Origin: JACQGZ01 sp050695215
Lineage (GTDB): Bacteria > Sysuimicrobiota > Sysuimicrobiia > Sysuimicrobiales > Humicultoraceae
Reading direction: 5' to 3'
Assembly: GCA_050695215.1 (NCBI GenBank)
Contig: JBOGSD010000098.1
Span: 1-7,300 of the forward strand
Length of the DNA: 7,300 bases
In this document: positions 5,844 to 7,300 of the stretch, in pieces
Numbering within the stretch: position 1 is the first letter of the stretch
Layout: each line of letters starts with the position of its first letter
Position numbers and translations under genes: made by a program
Notes under the pieces: model-generated
The model's input: the letters and a program-made list of their open reading frames with translations, nothing else
Told to the model about the DNA's origin: nothing
Database searches by the model: none

Positions 5844-6469
5844 CAGGACCTGGACGCGGCGAGCAGCTGGTCCAGGAGCGTCTCCATCATGTCGCGGGTC
5901 AGCAGCCCCGCGTGCTTCCTGAAGATGCGGCCCTGCGGCGTGATGAACACCGTCGTGGGCATCCCGAGGATCTGGTAGTTTCGCACCGTCCTCGCATCCG
6001 AGGTCGTCCCCGCGGGGAAGGTCACCTTCAGTTCCTGGAGGAGCGCTCTGCCGTCCTCGTTGGAGCCGAGCCCGATGAAGGGGCCGATGTCGACACCGAT
6101 CAGGATGAACCGGTCGCCTCTGGCAGCAAAGAGGCGGTCAAAGTCCGGCATTTCCGCGCGGCACGGCGGACAGAGCCCGGCCCAGAAGTTGAGGACGACC
6201 GGCTTTCGCTCCCACAGCGAGGAGAGGGCTACTTCCCTGGCGCCGAGGACTTCCTCGCCCTGATAGAGCGTGATCAGGATGTCCGGGGCCAGCGGCAGTG
6301 ACCGCTGGGCCGGCGGAGGCGGGGGGCCCGGTGGGCTGGCGGTGTTCTCCCCCGCAGGCCGGCGGCCGCGCAGGACGACGAACGCCGCGAGAATCGCCAC
6401 GAGCACAAGGACCCCAGCCAGCGTCCGGGCCAATCTCCGCCTCGGCGTCCGCGCTCCTCGAATGCGCAA
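5843..6469 (-). CDS. TlpA/ResA-type membrane-anchored thioredoxin-fold protein
   Basis: This protein of about 208 residues has one N-terminal membrane anchor (about 17-34) after a basic stretch, a proline-rich linker (45-55) and an extracytoplasmic thioredoxin-like domain. The active site is FWAGLCPPC with C100 and C103. The cis-proline lies in LGMPTT (P171), and the VFITPQGRI strand (174-182) follows. The GVDIGPFIGLGSNEDG insert (125-140) is the TlpA/ResA-type excursion between strand and helix. It should receive electrons from the coupled CcdA-like carrier and reduce target disulfides, as in cytochrome c maturation or copper-site assembly. Both usable starts are TTG. The one at 6469 has GGAG six bases upstream and is preferred; the one at 6499 adds ten residues and has no ribosome site. 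No cytochrome c genes are in the window, so the target is not fixed by context. Confidence 0.92.
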   Translation of the reverse strand: MRIRGARTPRRRLARTLAGVLVLVAILAAFVVLRGRRPAGENTASPPGPPPPPAQRSLPLAPDILITLYQGEEVLGAREVALSSLWERKPVVLNFWAGLCPPCRAEMPDFDRLFAARGDRFILIGVDIGPFIGLGSNEDGRALLQELKVTFPAGTTSDARTVRNYQILGMPTTVFITPQGRIFRKHAGLLTRDMMETLLDQLLAASRS

Positions 6470-6532
6470 TCGCGGCTCCAGTATCTCCCCTCTGTTCAAC
6501 CGTACCGGCAGTCGGCTTATTCCGGATGTGGC

Positions 6533-6579
6533 CGGACAGTCCCGTCCGGGACCCGCAGGCGACAGACGCAGCCTGTCCG
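6533..6579 (-). repeat. Structured inverted repeat between nnrE remnant and tlpA
   Basis: A perfect 7-bp inverted repeat, CGGACAG (6533-6539) and CTGTCCG (6573-6579), brackets 33 bases. Inside are two smaller pairs: TCCCG/CGGGA (6540-6544 with 6547-6551) and CAGGC/GCCTG (6556-6560 with 6571-6575). The last pair partly competes with the outer stem. The block begins about ten bases past the point where nnrE similarity ends. It could be a leader structure for tlpA, a weak terminator or the scar of a rearrangement. No known RNA family was recognised. Confidence 0.35.
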
Positions 6580-6587
6580 AACGGGGG

Positions 6588-6698
6588 AAGGATGCCGAGA
6601 CCGAATTCCTCGACGGCGAGCCGGTCGATCTCGCGCATCTGATCCGCCGTCACCGCGGGAATGGCGATCCCCGTCCCGGTGTGGAACGTCCTGGTCAT
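6588..6698 (-). pseudogene. nnrE: NAD(P)H-hydrate epimerase, N-terminal fragment only
   Basis: From an ATG at 6698 the frame reads a start like that of YjeF_N/NnrE proteins: PAVTADQMREIDRLAVEEFG (14-33), the first helix that normally runs on into the MENAG segment. Intact enzymes of this family repair hydrated NADH and NADPH by epimerising the S and R forms and need over 200 residues. Here the similarity stops after about residue 37, and the expected MENAGR motif does not follow in any frame I checked by eye. The frame stays open into the tlpA region, but that stretch is a shadow of tlpA. The start is 25 bases after the GH15 stop and lacks a clear ribosome site. I infer a truncated, non-functional remnant; a contig misjoin would look the same. 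Confidence 0.62.
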
Positions 6699-6723
6699 CG
6701 GCGGGGCGGCTGGGGGTCCAGGG

Positions 6724-7300
6724 TCAGGGTGAGATAGTCGAGGCGAGCCGCTCCCGGGCGCGGAGGTAGGCGTGGGCGGTGGTGACGAGCGCGGCGTGGC
6801 TCCAGGTGAGGGGACTGACCGAGAGTGGCGCGCCGCTGTAGGGGTGGATCTGCTCCGCCAGGACGCCGCTGGGCAGCGCGTGGTCGCAGACCCAGGTGAG
6901 CAGATCGATGACGCGGTCGAGATCTGCGGCCGTGCGCGCCGTCTCCGCGTACCAATGTGCCAGCCAGAGGGTGCAGACGAACCACGGATTGCCGGGGACG
7001 GCCGCCATGTCGCTCCCGACTCCATGGTAGGTGTCATGCTCATAGCGGGCCAGCCCGCCGACGTCGGTCTTGATCCACAGTCGATCGCGGCTCGCGGCCA
7101 TGGTGCGAACGACGCGTCCATCGTCGGCCGGGTACATCCCGAAGAGCCAGAGCCCGGCGATGGAGGCGTCCAACACGGGGTCCACCTCCCAGGAGCCGTC
7201 GGGCCGGCGGTTCACCATCCTGACGAACCGGCCCTCCTCATGCCAGAGATGGCGATCGGCGCCGGCGCGGATTTCCTCGGCGGCGCGGCGGTAGGTGGCG
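6724..7300 (-). CDS. Glycoside hydrolase family 15 (glucoamylase-type), C-terminal part
   Basis: About 191 residues are visible, ending in TGA at 6724-6726; the N-terminal part lies beyond the right edge. The order of segments fits the second half of the GH15 (alpha/alpha)6 barrel: HLWHEEGRFVR, DPVLDASIAGLW, TMAASRDRLW, GLARYEHDTYHG, NPWFVCTLWLAHWY, then SGVLAEQIHPYSG and PLSVSPLTWSHAALV. The glutamate of AEQ (codon 6855-6853) is in the place of the GH15 catalytic base; the catalytic acid should lie in the missing part. Family members cut alpha-1,4, alpha-1,6 or alpha,alpha-trehalose glucosidic bonds from non-reducing ends. The substrate cannot be set from this portion. The nnrE remnant follows after 25 bases. 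Confidence 0.9.
   Translation of the reverse strand, partial: ATYRRAAEEIRAGADRHLWHEEGRFVRMVNRRPDGSWEVDPVLDASIAGLWLFGMYPADDGRVVRTMAASRDRLWIKTDVGGLARYEHDTYHGVGSDMAAVPGNPWFVCTLWLAHWYAETARTAADLDRVIDLLTWVCDHALPSGVLAEQIHPYSGAPLSVSPLTWSHAALVTTAHAYLRARERLASTISP

Noticed and set aside
6138..6587. Continuation of the nnrE fragment frame into the tlpA gene
   Set aside because: The frame is open but low-complexity and lies over the well-supported TlpA domain in another frame, so it is not treated as coding.
1..7300. CRISPR array, tRNA, rRNA, insertion sequence or antiphage system
   Set aside because: No regularly spaced repeats, tRNA-like cloverleaf, rRNA motifs, transposase or recognised defence gene were seen on either strand. 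The Uma2 tail alone does not make a defence system.

Overview
This is a GC-rich, densely packed bacterial stretch. Nearly all genes are on the minus strand. The visible families are an ECF riboflavin S-component with an FMN riboswitch, Uma2, DUF1801, DUF3179, a short CcdA with a membrane-anchored TlpA, and a GH15 glucoamylase. This mix fits a high-GC Terrabacteria-type organism (Chloroflexota, Armatimonadota, Sysuimicrobiota or high-GC Bacillota-like). No marker gene is present, so the placement is only a guess.

Layout from left to right. The 3' end of a plus-strand Uma2-family gene (2-139) ends in a hairpin and meets a convergent minus-strand operon. In order of transcription that operon is an FMN riboswitch (2612 to 2462), then ribU (2385 to 1834), then a YtcJ-type amidohydrolase (1865 to 195) that overlaps the ribU end by 32 bases. 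An extended -10 promoter sits just upstream of the riboswitch. A YbaK/EbsC-type editing-domain gene (3126 to 2662) lies upstream on the same strand. A plus-strand DUF1801 gene (3273-3713) diverges from it and converges, with a 32-base overlap, on a DUF3179 gene (4839 to 3682).

The right half is a minus-strand cluster read tlpA-like (6469 to 5843), ccdA-like (5843 to 5001, joined by a TGATG overlap), then DUF3179 after a 161-base leader. The first two are an extracytoplasmic thiol-reducing pair: CcdA carries electrons across the membrane and TlpA delivers them. DUF3179 is an exported or anchored protein with a CxxC motif and is a plausible client of the pair. Upstream of tlpA is an N-terminal scrap of NAD(P)H-hydrate epimerase (nnrE) that breaks off after about 37 codons, and before it the C-terminal part of a GH15 glycoside hydrolase that runs off the right edge.

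The points most worth a second look are an extra hairpin inside loop L2 of the FMN riboswitch, the amidohydrolase riding in a riboflavin-uptake operon, the TlpA-CcdA-DUF3179 cluster, and the nnrE breakpoint. No CRISPR array, tRNA, rRNA, insertion sequence or clear defence system was seen. The longest stretch without a gene is 2386-2661, which is filled by the riboswitch, its expression platform and its promoter.
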